In this document: positions 43,747-51,718 of the stretch, in pieces
How the letters are laid out: every line of letters starts with the position of its first letter
How positions within the stretch are numbered: the first letter of the stretch is position 1
Origin: Planctomycetota bacterium
GTDB lineage: Bacteria > Planctomycetota > Phycisphaerae > UBA1845 > UTPLA1
NCBI GenBank assembly: GCA_003576905.1
Contig: QEVG01000035.1
Coordinates: forward strand, 1 to 51,718
Length of the DNA: 51,718 nt
Direction: 5' to 3'
Made by a program: the position numbers and the translations under genes
The notes under the pieces: generated by a model
Databases searched by the model: none
Told to the model about the DNA's origin: nothing
What the model saw: the letters and a program-made list of their open reading frames with translations, nothing else

Positions 43747-45459
43747 TCAACGCACGAACTGAAACTCGCGCGTGTTGACCAGGGCCCATTGCAAGTCTTC
43801 CCATGCCCATTCATTTGTCCCCCATCCAATATAATTCAACGCCCATCGGCGTTCCTGGGGCGTCGGCAGTCGCGTCAGGAACTGCACAAACAGCGCATCG
43901 ATCATCTGCGGCGGCGTCAGGCCGCGCTCGCGTTCCCACGCAATCAGCGGATGATCGGCGTGCAGCACAACAGCCCGATTCACCAACTCCCCATTCAGCA
44001 ACGTGAGCGACTGCTGAATGCTGCTCGACGCCGAACGAGGCAGAAGCGTGTCTCGATCCGATGCGCCGAACACCGCCAGAAAATCGCGCGGCGGCGGCGG
44101 GTAGCTCCGTGTGATCGCCGGGCGCAGCGGGCCCTCCCGTTTCCAATAATGACCGGTGGCGGCAAGGATGGAATCGTGAATCTGCTCGGCGTTCATCCGC
44201 CGAAGGGGCATCTTCTCAAACAGCGCTCCGGGGGCGGTTAAGCTATCAATGCCGGCCAGGTGCCGAGACCCGTCGAGGCGGCGGACCGTCCCCGCCGTCT
44301 GCTGCTGGTAGGTCCGCGAGTTCGCCAGCAGGCGAAGCATGTGCTTGAGGTCGTATCCGCTCTCGATGAACTCCAGTGCCAGCCAGTCGAGCAGTTCCGG
44401 GTGCGACGGCGGATTCAGCGTACTGAAATGGTCCGGCGGATTCACCAGCCCCGTGCCCATCAGTTTCTCCCACAGGCGATTTACGGCGACGCGCGCGAAA
44501 TAAGGGTTGTCGCCCCGCGTAATCAGGTCGGCGAGCGCCTCGCGCCCGGCTCCCTTCTCCGACACGGCGCCCGTAATAAAACGCCCGCCCCCGCGGCGCT
44601 CATTCGTCCGGACACCAAGCAGCGGTCGATCCGGCGCCCCCGGGCGCATGGCTGGCAGCGTGCCGACCGGCCGGGCACGCGTCCCTCGCCAGAAGGCCGA
44701 CATGTCCTGGAATTCCCTCTGGGTCCACCAATCGTACGGATGATCGTGGCACTGGGCACATTTGAGTTGTATGCCGAGCAGGCTCTGTGAAACCGAAACC
44801 GTCAAGGCGTCGGCGTCTCCGCGGTCGCGTAGGAAGAAGGCCACCGCACCGTTCTCGTCGGCCGAACCCGAGGCGGCGATCAGCTTCCGCACCCATTCAT
44901 CAAAGGGCAGGTTTTCGCGGAGGCTGGCGTGCAGAAATCCCTTCAGTGCGTCGGGCGGCGCTCCCGGAACGCGTCCCTGCTCACGAAGGAGATCACCCCA
45001 GAAGACGGTCCAATGATCGGCGTACTGCGGCTGGCGAAGAAGATGGTCCACCCATTTTGCGCGCCGCTCCTTCGCCTTCCATCTGAAATACGACTCGAGG
45101 TCGGATGCCGTCGGTATGACCCCCACAAGATCGATACTCGAGCGCCGTGCGAAATCCCAGTCATCGCAGAGCCGGGCGGGCCGGATCTTCTCCTTCTGAA
45201 GCCTCGCCAGGATGAAGTTATCGATCGGGTTATGCGGAATGAAGTTCCCGAATCGAATTTTCGGGACTATGGGCCGCTCGTACGGCACCCGCGGATAGGG
45301 CTTCGGCTCGCCCTTCGGCCGGGTATGCGTGAAATCCGGAATGTTCTCCCCGGCCTGCACGGCGGCCATGCACAATGCAGCCCCCATCGCTCCAAGCGAG
45401 CGAATGGCTCGTCGCAACCCGCTTCGATGCGATTTGTCCGGCACTGCCATGGGGGGCAT
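43747..45459 (-). CDS. DUF1549/DUF1553 domain protein
   Basis: About 570 residues. A signal peptide (GAMGAALCMAAVQA) is followed by a DUF1549 domain (DNFILARLQKEKIRPA, RRSSIDLVGVIPT), then LKCAQCHDHPYDWWTQREFQDMSAFW with a CxxCH motif, and a DUF1553 domain (YFARVAVNRLWEKLMGTGLVNPPDHFSTLNPPSHPELLDWLA...). This is a Planctomycetota/Verrucomicrobiota hallmark family of unknown function, normally paired with DUF1501, which is not adjacent here. The start is uncertain (45513, 45459 or 45450); none has a good ribosome-binding site. Confidence 0.88.
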   Translation of the reverse strand: MPPMAVPDKSHRSGLRRAIRSLGAMGAALCMAAVQAGENIPDFTHTRPKGEPKPYPRVPYERPIVPKIRFGNFIPHNPIDNFILARLQKEKIRPARLCDDWDFARRSSIDLVGVIPTASDLESYFRWKAKERRAKWVDHLLRQPQYADHWTVFWGDLLREQGRVPGAPPDALKGFLHASLRENLPFDEWVRKLIAASGSADENGAVAFFLRDRGDADALTVSVSQSLLGIQLKCAQCHDHPYDWWTQREFQDMSAFWRGTRARPVGTLPAMRPGAPDRPLLGVRTNERRGGGRFITGAVSEKGAGREALADLITRGDNPYFARVAVNRLWEKLMGTGLVNPPDHFSTLNPPSHPELLDWLALEFIESGYDLKHMLRLLANSRTYQQQTAGTVRRLDGSRHLAGIDSLTAPGALFEKMPLRRMNAEQIHDSILAATGHYWKREGPLRPAITRSYPPPPRDFLAVFGASDRDTLLPRSASSSIQQSLTLLNGELVNRAVVLHADHPLIAWERERGLTPPQMIDALFVQFLTRLPTPQERRWALNYIGWGTNEWAWEDLQWALVNTREFQFVR

Positions 45460-45512
45460 AACGACGGATTGTACACCCTTATTGGCAGGTCTCGAAGCGC
45501 ATGCCCTCCCCA

Positions 45513-46001
45513 TCAGGGATAGGGCGCGTTAAGGTAAATCACAGCGGACTCTTCCTGGATTCCGTCCTCCTCGCGCGGGCTGGGCAGGAACAGGGTAATG
45601 GTTACCGTCTCGTTGCGCTGCACCGTCTCGACTATGATCCGACCGTCGCCCCCGAGAACGCCCCGATCGACACGGCCCTCGGGCTGAAGCGGCTCGATGC
45701 GCACCTCGTAGGGAACATCGCGAAGTGGCTCCGGCGGGCTGGGATTCGCTGGATCCTCGGCGAACAGGGAACTCTCGCGATACACGTCGATCGCCAGGAC
45801 ACAGCCTTCCGTGGCCATGAACTCAGGTGTCGCGAACGGCGTACTCGCGGGGAGTTTGACGCGTTCCTCCCATTCCGTGCGCTGGTCAAGCGGGCGTTGT
45901 GGCCCACAATTCTGAAACACCCGGAAATCGACAACCCAGTTACATCCGCAGACCACGGCCAGAATTGACGGAATGAACACTGTGCGAGCGGGAGGAGACA
46001 T
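45513..46001 (-). CDS. Small predicted lipoprotein, unknown function
   Basis: 162 residues. The signal ends in a lipobox-like VCGC (Cys 20). The mature part is acidic, with beta-rich spacing and no recognised domain, and it contains a Cys pair that might be oxidised (CGP near 32, GCVL near 66). An ideal aggaggt ribosome-binding site 5 nt upstream makes ATG 46001 convincing. The DUF1549 gene follows about 53 nt later and may form an operon with it. Confidence 0.75.
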   Translation of the reverse strand: MSPPARTVFIPSILAVVCGCNWVVDFRVFQNCGPQRPLDQRTEWEERVKLPASTPFATPEFMATEGCVLAIDVYRESSLFAEDPANPSPPEPLRDVPYEVRIEPLQPEGRVDRGVLGGDGRIIVETVQRNETVTITLFLPSPREEDGIQEESAVIYLNAPYP

Positions 46002-46046
46002 GAAGACCTCCTGCCGACCCGAACTAATCGATCATAGCGATCCGAA

Positions 46047-46068
46047 GCGCGGGGAATTCGCCCCGCGC
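46047..46068. terminator. GC-rich inverted repeat, possible gdhA transcript end
   Basis: gcgcgggg and ccccgcgc, 8-bp perfect arms around aattcg. It lies 14 nt past the gdhA-like stop codon. No T-tract follows, so it may be a hairpin stop or an operator near the next gene. Confidence 0.4.
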
Positions 46069-46081
46069 GGGCCACAGCCCA

Positions 46082-47332
46082 TTAGACCCAGCCGCGCAGC
46101 TTGCACGCCTCCGCCACGCGCGTCACCGCAACCATGTACGCCGCCAGACGCATGTGAACCTTTGCACGCTCGCGCGTCGAATAAACCGCCTCAAACGCGT
46201 CCGTCATGCGGCGGTCGAGCTGGCTGTGGATATCATCCAGCGACCAGTAGTAGTTGTAGGTGTTCTGCACCTGTTCAAAATAGCTCACGGTCACGCCGCC
46301 GGCATTCGCCATGAAGTCCGGTAGGACCATGACGCCGTTCTTGTGGAGAATCGCATCGGCCTCCGGCGTCGTCGGGCCGTTCGCCAGCTCACAGATGACT
46401 TTCGACTTGATGTTGCCGGCATTGGCCCCCGTGATGACGCCCTCGAGCGCCGCGGGATAAAGAATGTCCACGGGCAGTTCGAGCAGGTCGCTGTTTGAGA
46501 TCGGCGTCGTGCCGGGAAAGCCCTCGACCTTGCCCGTCTCCAACTTGTACTTCACGATCGCCGCGCCGTCGATGCCGTTCTTACTCATGACACCGCCGCG
46601 CGAGTCGCTCACCGCGATGAGCTTGCCGCCGCCGAGAATCTCGCCATGAAGCGTCGCCGCGAACTGCCCGGCATTCCCGAAACCCTGGATTGCGAATGTC
46701 GCCTTGCTGGGATCGAGCTTGATCTTCTTGCATGCCTCGCGCACCGTGTACACGCCGCCGCGTGCCGTCGCGTCTCCACGGCCCTCGCTGCCGCCAAGGG
46801 CGATTGGCTTGCCCGTGATCATGCCGGGATGGCTCTCGCCACGGATGGTCTCGAATTCATCCATCATCCACGCCATGATCTGAGGCGTCGTATAAACATC
46901 CGGCGCGGGCACGTCGCGGTGAACGCCTAACTCACGGGCGACCGCGCGAATGTAAGAGCGGGCCAGGCGTTCCTTTTCGCCCTCGCTCATCTCCTTCGGG
47001 TTGCAGGTCACTCCGCCCTTGCCGCCCCCGAGCGGGATGTTCACGACTGCGCACTTCCAGGTCATCCAGGCCGCCAGCGCGCGAACCGTGTCAATCGTCT
47101 CATCGGGGTGCCAGCGGAGGCCGCCCTTCGTCGGACCGCGCGCCGCGTTGTACTGCACGCGGTAGGCATGAAAGATCCGCGTCTGGCCGTTGTCCATCTT
47201 CACCGGGAGCGTGAAGCGGTACTCCCGCATCGGCCAGCGCAGCAATTCGTGCGTAGCCGGGTCTAATCCAAGCTTCTTTGCAGCCTCATCAAGTTGCTGT
47301 TGCGCGATCCTGAATGGATTCATTTCCGACAT
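46082..47332 (-). CDS. gdhA: Glutamate dehydrogenase family protein
   Basis: 416 residues. The Glu/Leu/Phe/Val dehydrogenase core has GLRWHPDETIDTVRALAAWMTWKCAVVNIPLGGGKGGV (substrate and catalytic Lys), PAPDVYTTPQIMAWMMDEF, and an NAD(P) Rossmann motif FAIQGFGNAGQFAATL. It interconverts glutamate with 2-oxoglutarate and ammonia. The family includes NAD and NADP types and amino-acid dehydrogenases, so cofactor use is open. ATG 47332 has aaggag 8 nt upstream. Confidence 0.92.
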   Translation of the reverse strand: MSEMNPFRIAQQQLDEAAKKLGLDPATHELLRWPMREYRFTLPVKMDNGQTRIFHAYRVQYNAARGPTKGGLRWHPDETIDTVRALAAWMTWKCAVVNIPLGGGKGGVTCNPKEMSEGEKERLARSYIRAVARELGVHRDVPAPDVYTTPQIMAWMMDEFETIRGESHPGMITGKPIALGGSEGRGDATARGGVYTVREACKKIKLDPSKATFAIQGFGNAGQFAATLHGEILGGGKLIAVSDSRGGVMSKNGIDGAAIVKYKLETGKVEGFPGTTPISNSDLLELPVDILYPAALEGVITGANAGNIKSKVICELANGPTTPEADAILHKNGVMVLPDFMANAGGVTVSYFEQVQNTYNYYWSLDDIHSQLDRRMTDAFEAVYSTRERAKVHMRLAAYMVAVTRVAEACKLRGWV

Positions 47333-47781
47333 CTGGGCGGCTCCTTTACCGTGTTTACCGACATCGGCCTCTTGCCTCATGTCGAGCGGCCGACGGCATC
47401 GTTCCCATGAATCGGGACGACGTCCGAGTGGCATTCCTGCAAGTCATATACCAAATACGGAACGATTCACCTCGCCCAACCGGTACCTTTCGACCCGGCT
47501 CCGCGGACAACCGCATCGTACATCGCCGACGGGAATGCCCACAAGACAACGCGTTACCGGCAACCGGAACACGATCCCCCCCCAACATGCCGGCCGGACG
47601 GTCCCCGCGGCTCGGTCTGCCAGGGCCCGGCCGTGAAAAAAACAGCGGATTTTCCCCTTGTCTCGCGGGCAATTCCCCAATCCCTGCTCTAGGCGTACAG
47701 ACTTCCGATCGCATCCTTGGTCTTCGACGCGCCGCCGCGATCCCGCCCCGCTCCCGCACATGCGCCGCGGACAACCCCCCT
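47333..47781. other. Intergenic region upstream of the glutamate dehydrogenase gene
   Basis: About 450 nt with no credible gene. It holds an extended -10, TGGTATATG, on the minus strand (plus 47445-47453), placed to drive gdhA with a leader of about 105 nt. The -35 is weak. The left and middle parts are Arg/Pro-codon-like GC-rich sequence with no family match I recognise. Confidence 0.4.
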
Positions 47782-47812
47782 AAAAAAACGCCCCGGGTAA
47801 GGCCCCGAGGCG
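47782..47812 (-). terminator. Rho-independent terminator of the sigma factor gene
   Basis: On the minus strand, the hairpin cgcctcgggg, ccttac, ccggggcg is followed by ttttttt. It lies 48 nt after the stop codon. Confidence 0.75.
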
Positions 47813-47860
47813 ATGCAGTCTTATGAGCGATTTCTTGCAGTCAGACCTGCACATCAGTCC

Positions 47861-48637
47861 TTACGCGACCATCTCCATTGCTTCATCCTTGAAGCGGCGC
47901 CGAAGACGGGCAATGACGTCCTTATGAATCTGGCTGACTCGGGACTCTGACAGGTCCAGCACGAGGCCGATCTCCGCCATCGTAAGACCTTCGGTGTAAT
48001 ACAGTACCAGGACAAGCCGCTCTTCGCGGTTCAACCCCCGCGTGATGTATTCCGTCAGCATCTGCCGACTCACCTTCTGCGAGGGGTCCACCGCCCGGAT
48101 GTCACTGATGTCCCATCCACCGGGCGACCCGCGATGATGCCCGTCGTCGTCATTCTGAACGGCCGAGAGGTGGACCTCGTGCCCCAGCCGCGAGAGCCGG
48201 GACAGCTCGGCATAGCGGTCGTAGCTCATGCCCATTTTCTGGGCTACTTCCTCATCGGTCGGCGGCCGGCCCAGGTCCGCGTCGAGAACGTCGCGATTCT
48301 GCATCCGCTGCTTTTCAAAGCTCCGAACCGTTCGCGACTGACCATCCAAGGCCCGCAACCAGTCCATCACGGCGCCGTGAATACGCTGCTGGCAAAAAGT
48401 TTCGAATTTCGCCTTGTGCTTCGGGTCGTACGCCTGAACCGCCTCGAGCAGTCCGTCGTATCCGGCAGAGCAGATCTCGTCATAACTGATCTGAGCCGGG
48501 AGCTTCTGAGAAAGGCGGGCAGCCTGCATGTGAACGAGCGGACGGTAATTCTCAATGAGCAGGTTTCGAAGCTTGATGGACCTGGATGTGAGGTACTTTT
48601 TCCAGAGCTGGTCGATCTCGCGCCGGGAAGTCTTCAT
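47861..48637 (-). CDS. FliA/WhiG-type sigma factor
   Basis: 258 residues of a group 3 sigma-70 factor. Region 2 holds NLLIENYRPLVHMQAARLSQKL, ISYDEICSAGYDGLLEAVQAYDP and FETFCQQRIHGAVMDWLRALD. Region 3 has GRPPTDEEVAQKMGMSYDRYAEL, and region 4 LNREERLVLVLYYTEGLTMAEIGLVLDLSESRVSQIHKDVIARLRRRF. Factors of this type transcribe motility, sporulation or development genes. ATG 48637 has aaaggag 7 nt upstream; a longer frame to 48838 has no support. A 416-nt leader region separates it from the kinase gene. Confidence 0.93.
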   Translation of the reverse strand: MKTSRREIDQLWKKYLTSRSIKLRNLLIENYRPLVHMQAARLSQKLPAQISYDEICSAGYDGLLEAVQAYDPKHKAKFETFCQQRIHGAVMDWLRALDGQSRTVRSFEKQRMQNRDVLDADLGRPPTDEEVAQKMGMSYDRYAELSRLSRLGHEVHLSAVQNDDDGHHRGSPGGWDISDIRAVDPSQKVSRQMLTEYITRGLNREERLVLVLYYTEGLTMAEIGLVLDLSESRVSQIHKDVIARLRRRFKDEAMEMVA

Positions 48638-49053
48638 GCGAACACTCCTTTGTTCACGGGGGCCTGCGCACGAAAAAGTGCAGAGCCCGAGGCCGTCCAT
48701 GCCCGACCTGATATGCGGATGGTGTTTGGCGGTTTTGAGTGCCTCGGCGTCCTTGCCGAGGTCTGGAGCGAGCGAGTGGGTCAGTAACCTCCTTGAGCGC
48801 TCTTCGATGCGGCGTCGGCATACTACCGACCGGCACATTCGATTGCCAGCAAAATCTCAACCAAATCCAAAAAATTTTTTCCGGCCTCCGCCGATGACCC
48901 CGGCACGCCTCGGATCTTTGGACTGCGAGCCGACGGGCACGGTCAACCGGTTCCGTCCCGATCCGCCAAGGTCAGCGGTGTGGCATGGCAAATCGCGCGC
49001 CGCGTCCGACGACCGGATCGATTTCCCCGAAGTGTCCTTGTGGCCCGGCCGAT
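48638..49053. other. Long leader/intergenic region of the sigma factor gene
   Basis: No gene is seen in these 416 nt. Structure present: a gcac/gtgc hairpin near 48667, a 7-bp hairpin cctcggc/gccgagg (48742-48761), an unused strong ribosome-binding-site-like aaggaggt (minus, near 48787), a TAGTAT -10-like element near 48820, and a 12-nt A6T6 tract at 48869-48880. Confidence 0.4.
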
Positions 49054-50328
49054 TTACTTCATTATCAGCACAACGAGGAGGATGATGATAAGCACGCCTT
49101 CGACGATCGCCGCAGCAACGAGCCCGGCATTCACGCCGGACTTGCCGGCGCCCGGCATGTTTTGCGCATAGCCCGATCCGACCCCCTCTGCCGCTTCGTC
49201 CCCTGTGGTGAGATTCTCCAGGAGCTTGTCGTCGAAACCTTCGCGGGCCTGGAGCGGAGCCTCGCCCCGGGCGATGCGCTCCAGGTCGGTCAGCAAATCG
49301 CTCGTGGAGGCGTACCGCTTGTTCCGGTCCTTGGCCATCATCCGCTCGACCACCTCGGCAAGCCCGGTCGAGAGCCTTGGATTGAGGTGATCCGGTGGGA
49401 TCAGCGGCTCTTTCAGGTGCTTCTGCATGATCGCCGCCGGCGACGCTCCCTCAAACGGCACCTTTCCCGTGACCATGTGGTAAAGCGTTGCCCCCAGCGA
49501 ATAGATATCCGCCCGGAAGTCCACGTCGGGCACGCCCCGCACCTGCTCCGGCGAGATGTAGTACGGCGTTCCAAAGGCCCGGCCCTTCTCCGCCTCGGCG
49601 GCGGCGGCGTCGTTCGCCTGCCTGGCAAGACCCATGTCGGCGAGTTTGGCCGTGCCGTCCTTGGTGAGCATGATATTCTTGGGCTTTACATCGCGGTGGA
49701 TGAACCCGCGCTCATGGGAATGCTGAAGTGCCTTTGCAATCTGGATGATGATATCGAGCGCGGCCTTCTCCTCGTACACCCGCTGTTTTGCCATCTCGTC
49801 GTAAACGGTCCGGCCGTCCACGAATTCCATGACGAAATAGTGGTACCCGGCATACTCGCCGACATCGATGGCCTGCACGATGTTGTTGTGGTTGAGCTTG
49901 GCAGCCGCCCGGCCCTCGGCAATAAATCGCTTTACGAACTCCGGGTCCTCGCTGAGCCGCTTGGGCAGGATCTTGACCGCGACGATCCGGTCCAGTGAGA
50001 GCTGTTTGGCCTTGTAAACGCTCGCCATCGCGCCCGAACCGATCTTCTGCATGATCTGGAAGCCGGGAATCTGCTGAAGCGACTGCGACATGGAATCGTC
50101 GGCCGGATTCGCGATTCGCTTCAACTGGCTCGCGGTCACGACGCCCGTCCGAACCAGGACTTCCGAAAGCTGCATCGGTGTGCCGGCGGCGGCCAGCTTC
50201 TGCTGCTTGTTGATGCAGGCCTGTACCTCTTCGGCAGTCGCAAGGCGCGCATCAACCAGCGCCCGGGCCAGATAGGTATCTGAGCCCGTGCCGGTTTTCT
50301 GCCCCACTGGAATGGGCTCGGTCGCCAT
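49054..50328 (-). CDS. Membrane-anchored Ser/Thr protein kinase (Pkn type)
   Basis: 424 residues. Residues about 14-75 form a small helical domain (LARALVDARLATAEEVQACINKQ, LVRTGVVTASQL) like the GspE/MshE N-terminal domain. The kinase follows: GSGAMASVYKAKQ (P-loop), VAVKILP (catalytic Lys), HRDVKPKNIML and a DMG variant of DFG (LADMGLARQ), then GTPYYISPEQ. The C terminus has a single membrane helix (LVAAAIVEGVLIIILLVVLIMK), so the kinase faces the cytoplasm. ATG 50328 has a ggtggag ribosome-binding site. Its targets are unknown. Confidence 0.93.
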   Translation of the reverse strand: MATEPIPVGQKTGTGSDTYLARALVDARLATAEEVQACINKQQKLAAAGTPMQLSEVLVRTGVVTASQLKRIANPADDSMSQSLQQIPGFQIMQKIGSGAMASVYKAKQLSLDRIVAVKILPKRLSEDPEFVKRFIAEGRAAAKLNHNNIVQAIDVGEYAGYHYFVMEFVDGRTVYDEMAKQRVYEEKAALDIIIQIAKALQHSHERGFIHRDVKPKNIMLTKDGTAKLADMGLARQANDAAAAEAEKGRAFGTPYYISPEQVRGVPDVDFRADIYSLGATLYHMVTGKVPFEGASPAAIMQKHLKEPLIPPDHLNPRLSTGLAEVVERMMAKDRNKRYASTSDLLTDLERIARGEAPLQAREGFDDKLLENLTTGDEAAEGVGSGYAQNMPGAGKSGVNAGLVAAAIVEGVLIIILLVVLIMK

Positions 50329-50374
50329 TCTCCACCTCATGCGCCGAACGAATTCCGACCTTCGAACACCTTCA

Positions 50375-50403
50375 CTTTACGTTTTACTCTATGCAGCGTA
50401 AAG
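50375..50403. repeat. Inverted repeat over the kinase promoter
   Basis: ctttacg (50375-50381) and cgtaaag (50397-50403), 7-bp arms with a 15-nt spacer that covers the -10 hexamer. This is a possible regulator-binding site. Confidence 0.35.
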
Positions 50404-50414
50404 GGTTAAGTCAA
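50386..50414 (-). promoter_or_regulatory. Promoter of the Ser/Thr kinase gene
   Basis: On the minus strand, TTGACT, 17 nt, TAGAGT, with a leader of about 50 nt. Confidence 0.6.
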
Positions 50415-50528
50415 AGACCACCCTCCGAGGTTGTGATATGCGCCCGTTCCCGGTGCGCAATAATAAAGGCCGGGATGTGCCCCTCGTCGCCCAACCCGGC
50501 CAATCATTAATCCCGGAAAAGTCCGCGT

Positions 50529-50954
50529 CTATTGGACTAGCGGATTCAAATCGTCGGCATCGCAAGCCGCGCCGGCGCTGTCGCCGTCGGCGTTCTCCTG
50601 CCCCGGATTCGAGTCGTCAGGGCAGTTGTCGCAGACATTCCCCACGCCGTCTCCGTCGCTGTCCGCCTGATTGGGGTCCGAAGTCGCCGGGCAGAGGTCA
50701 CATGCGTCGCCCACGCCGTCGCCGTCCCCGTCCGACTGGTTGGCATTTACGACATAGGGACAGTTGTCCGCATTGTTGAAGATACCGTCGCCGTCGATGT
50801 CGCCCGCGATGAACAGAAACGGGTTACAGCCTGCCATCAGCGTGACGACCATGCCCATGAGTGCCACCGCGACGATCCTCCCGGCAAGCTGCGAGGCGCC
50901 GGGATTCGCGGGCGGCGTCTTCTTCCATGCCTGTCCATTCGTCATAGGAAACAT
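50529..50954 (-). CDS. Thrombospondin type 3 repeat lipoprotein
   Basis: 141 residues. A lipoprotein signal ends in LMAGC (Cys 43). Three or four calcium-binding thrombospondin type 3 repeats follow ([50 protein letters not shown]-like), with paired cysteines. It is a surface or periplasmic Ca-binding lipoprotein, probably structural. ATG 50954 has a ggaggt ribosome-binding site. Confidence 0.88.
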   Translation of the reverse strand: MFPMTNGQAWKKTPPANPGASQLAGRIVAVALMGMVVTLMAGCNPFLFIAGDIDGDGIFNNADNCPYVVNANQSDGDGDGVGDACDLCPATSDPNQADSDGDGVGNVCDNCPDDSNPGQENADGDSAGAACDADDLNPLVQ

Positions 50955-51201
50955 GTGGAACCTCCGATCGAAAAGAAGCAGCGAGGAACCAAATAGGAGA
51001 GATTGTTGCGGGCCGTCGCAGGAGAGTTCATGGCGACGGGCACGGGCAACCGCATCGCGTATCGGATTCTATGCCCGCCGCGCGCGGAGAGTCAACGAAC
51101 ACAAGCCCATACCGCATCAGGGATTGCGAGTGTAAACCTGGCGCGCGAATATGAACTTCGGTCTCGCGCGGAATTGAAACATGGGGCGACGATGTCTGGC
51201 C

Positions 51202-51718
51202 TTAGTTCATGATCGCCTTCATGAATGCCGCGGTGCCGGCTCCCAAGTCGAATTTGTAGCCCTGTTCGGCGAGTGTCCACTCCATGGCCGCAATCGCTCC
51301 CGCGGTGTCGACCTCGTCCACGTAGCCCATGTGGTTCAGACGGATCATCTTGCCCTTCAGCTCGCCCTGCCCGGCGGCGACATGGATCCCGTACTTCGAG
51401 CGCATCGTCTTGCGCCACTTGTCGTCCTCGACCCCGGCCGGAATGTTGAGCCCCGTCACGCTGTCCACGGGATCGGCCGCGTAGATCGAAATGCCGAGTG
51501 CCTTTGCCGCGGCACGTGTTGCCTTCGCAAGCCGGGCCGTCCGGCTCCAGACGTTCTCGAGGCCCTCCGCCTTGATCTGCCGCAGGGTGTATCGCAAGCC
51601 CTTCACAAGCTGATTGTTCGGCGTCCACGGCACGTCGCTGTCCCTCTGGCTCTTGCGAAACGCCTTGAAATCGTTGTAAAACGACGGCGAATCGTGGGAT
51701 TCGATGACCGCCCATGCC
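51202..51718 (-). CDS. Class V aminotransferase, C-terminal part (partial)
   Basis: The gene runs off the right edge, so only about 171 C-terminal residues are present. The frame is open to the edge (AWAVIESHDSPSFYNDFKAF). It has the small-domain features of alanine/serine-glyoxylate-type class V aminotransferases, with TPNNQLVKGLRYTL, LNIPAGVEDDKWRKTMRSKYGIHVAAGQGELKGKMIRLNHMGYVDEVD and a conserved terminal helix. Likely substrates are serine, alanine or phosphoserine-type donors, which the fragment cannot resolve. The plus side, 50955-51201, shows no gene. Confidence 0.85.
   Translation of the reverse strand, partial: AWAVIESHDSPSFYNDFKAFRKSQRDSDVPWTPNNQLVKGLRYTLRQIKAEGLENVWSRTARLAKATRAAAKALGISIYAADPVDSVTGLNIPAGVEDDKWRKTMRSKYGIHVAAGQGELKGKMIRLNHMGYVDEVDTAGAIAAMEWTLAEQGYKFDLGAGTAAFMKAIMN

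Overview
The window reads as a 51.7 kb piece of a high-GC, double-membraned bacterial chromosome, most likely Planctomycetota and perhaps Phycisphaerae-like. The clues are a DUF1549/DUF1553 protein with a CxxCH motif, a Hc1-type histone-like miniprotein, a Pkn-type Ser/Thr kinase with a C-terminal membrane anchor, thrombospondin type 3 lipoprotein repeats, LpxI (lipid A synthesis, hence an outer membrane) and MCE/Mla lipid-transport genes. The taxonomic call is inference. I see no insertion sequence, prophage, CRISPR array or plasmid function, so this looks like core chromosome rather than an island.

Layout. 1-770: 3' end of 23S rRNA, a 249 nt spacer, 5S rRNA and a terminator. 0.8-3.7 kb (minus): a P1B-4 type metal ATPase and a DUF309 protein. 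3.9-8.4 kb (plus): lpxI, an overlapping nucleotide-sugar epimerase, and a glycogen/alpha-glucan phosphorylase. 8.5-11.1 kb: tRNA-Asp, then an MlaF-like ATPase and an MCE-domain protein. 11.1-15.7 kb: a CAP-domain lipoprotein (minus), pcm (plus), rocD (minus), tRNA-Arg(CCG) and a Tat-exported class V aminotransferase-fold protein. 15.9-21.9 kb (plus): an exported M28 peptidase, then a three-gene molybdenum hydroxylase cassette (fused hydroxylase, XdhC-like, MocA-like) that resembles selenium-dependent xanthine dehydrogenase systems. 22.1-25.7 kb (minus): a probable six-gene operon of HEAT lipoprotein, RsbW-type kinase, STAS protein, MlaE permease, an unusual crotonase and a GNAT acetyltransferase.

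25.9-31 kb: a PIG-L deacetylase, an isolated bL34 gene (rpmH), the histone-like miniprotein, a FabZ-like dehydratase, an acetolactate-decarboxylase-like lipoprotein and mnmG. 31.1-33.5 kb: a cyclopropane-fatty-acid synthase and a geranylgeranyl-reductase-like flavoprotein 5 nt apart, a probable lipid-tailoring pair. 33.5-36.5 kb: metK (minus) and a fused sugar dehydrogenase/N-acetyltransferase with a zinc ribbon. 36.5-43.7 kb: two tandem TMTC-like membrane/TPR proteins, an exported amidohydrolase and an ABC exporter pair. 43.7-51.7 kb (mostly minus): DUF1549/DUF1553 protein, small lipoprotein, glutamate dehydrogenase, FliA/WhiG-type sigma factor, Ser/Thr kinase, TSP3 lipoprotein and a truncated class V aminotransferase.

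Themes. Envelope lipids recur: lpxI, two separated Mla/MCE parts, the CFA/reductase pair, FabZ-like and crotonase genes. Regulation by phosphorylation recurs as well: STAS plus RsbW, the Ser/Thr kinase and an alternative sigma factor. Many genes have a recognisable housekeeping promoter (TTGnnn, 16-18 nt, TAnnnT) close upstream. These promoters helped choose start codons and exclude longer spurious frames. No single cluster is clearly a wholly new system. The best candidates for a second look are the molybdenum hydroxylase cassette, the partner-switching genes embedded in the lipid-transport operon, the CFA/reductase pair, the acetolactate-decarboxylase-like lipoprotein and the three-domain sugar enzyme.
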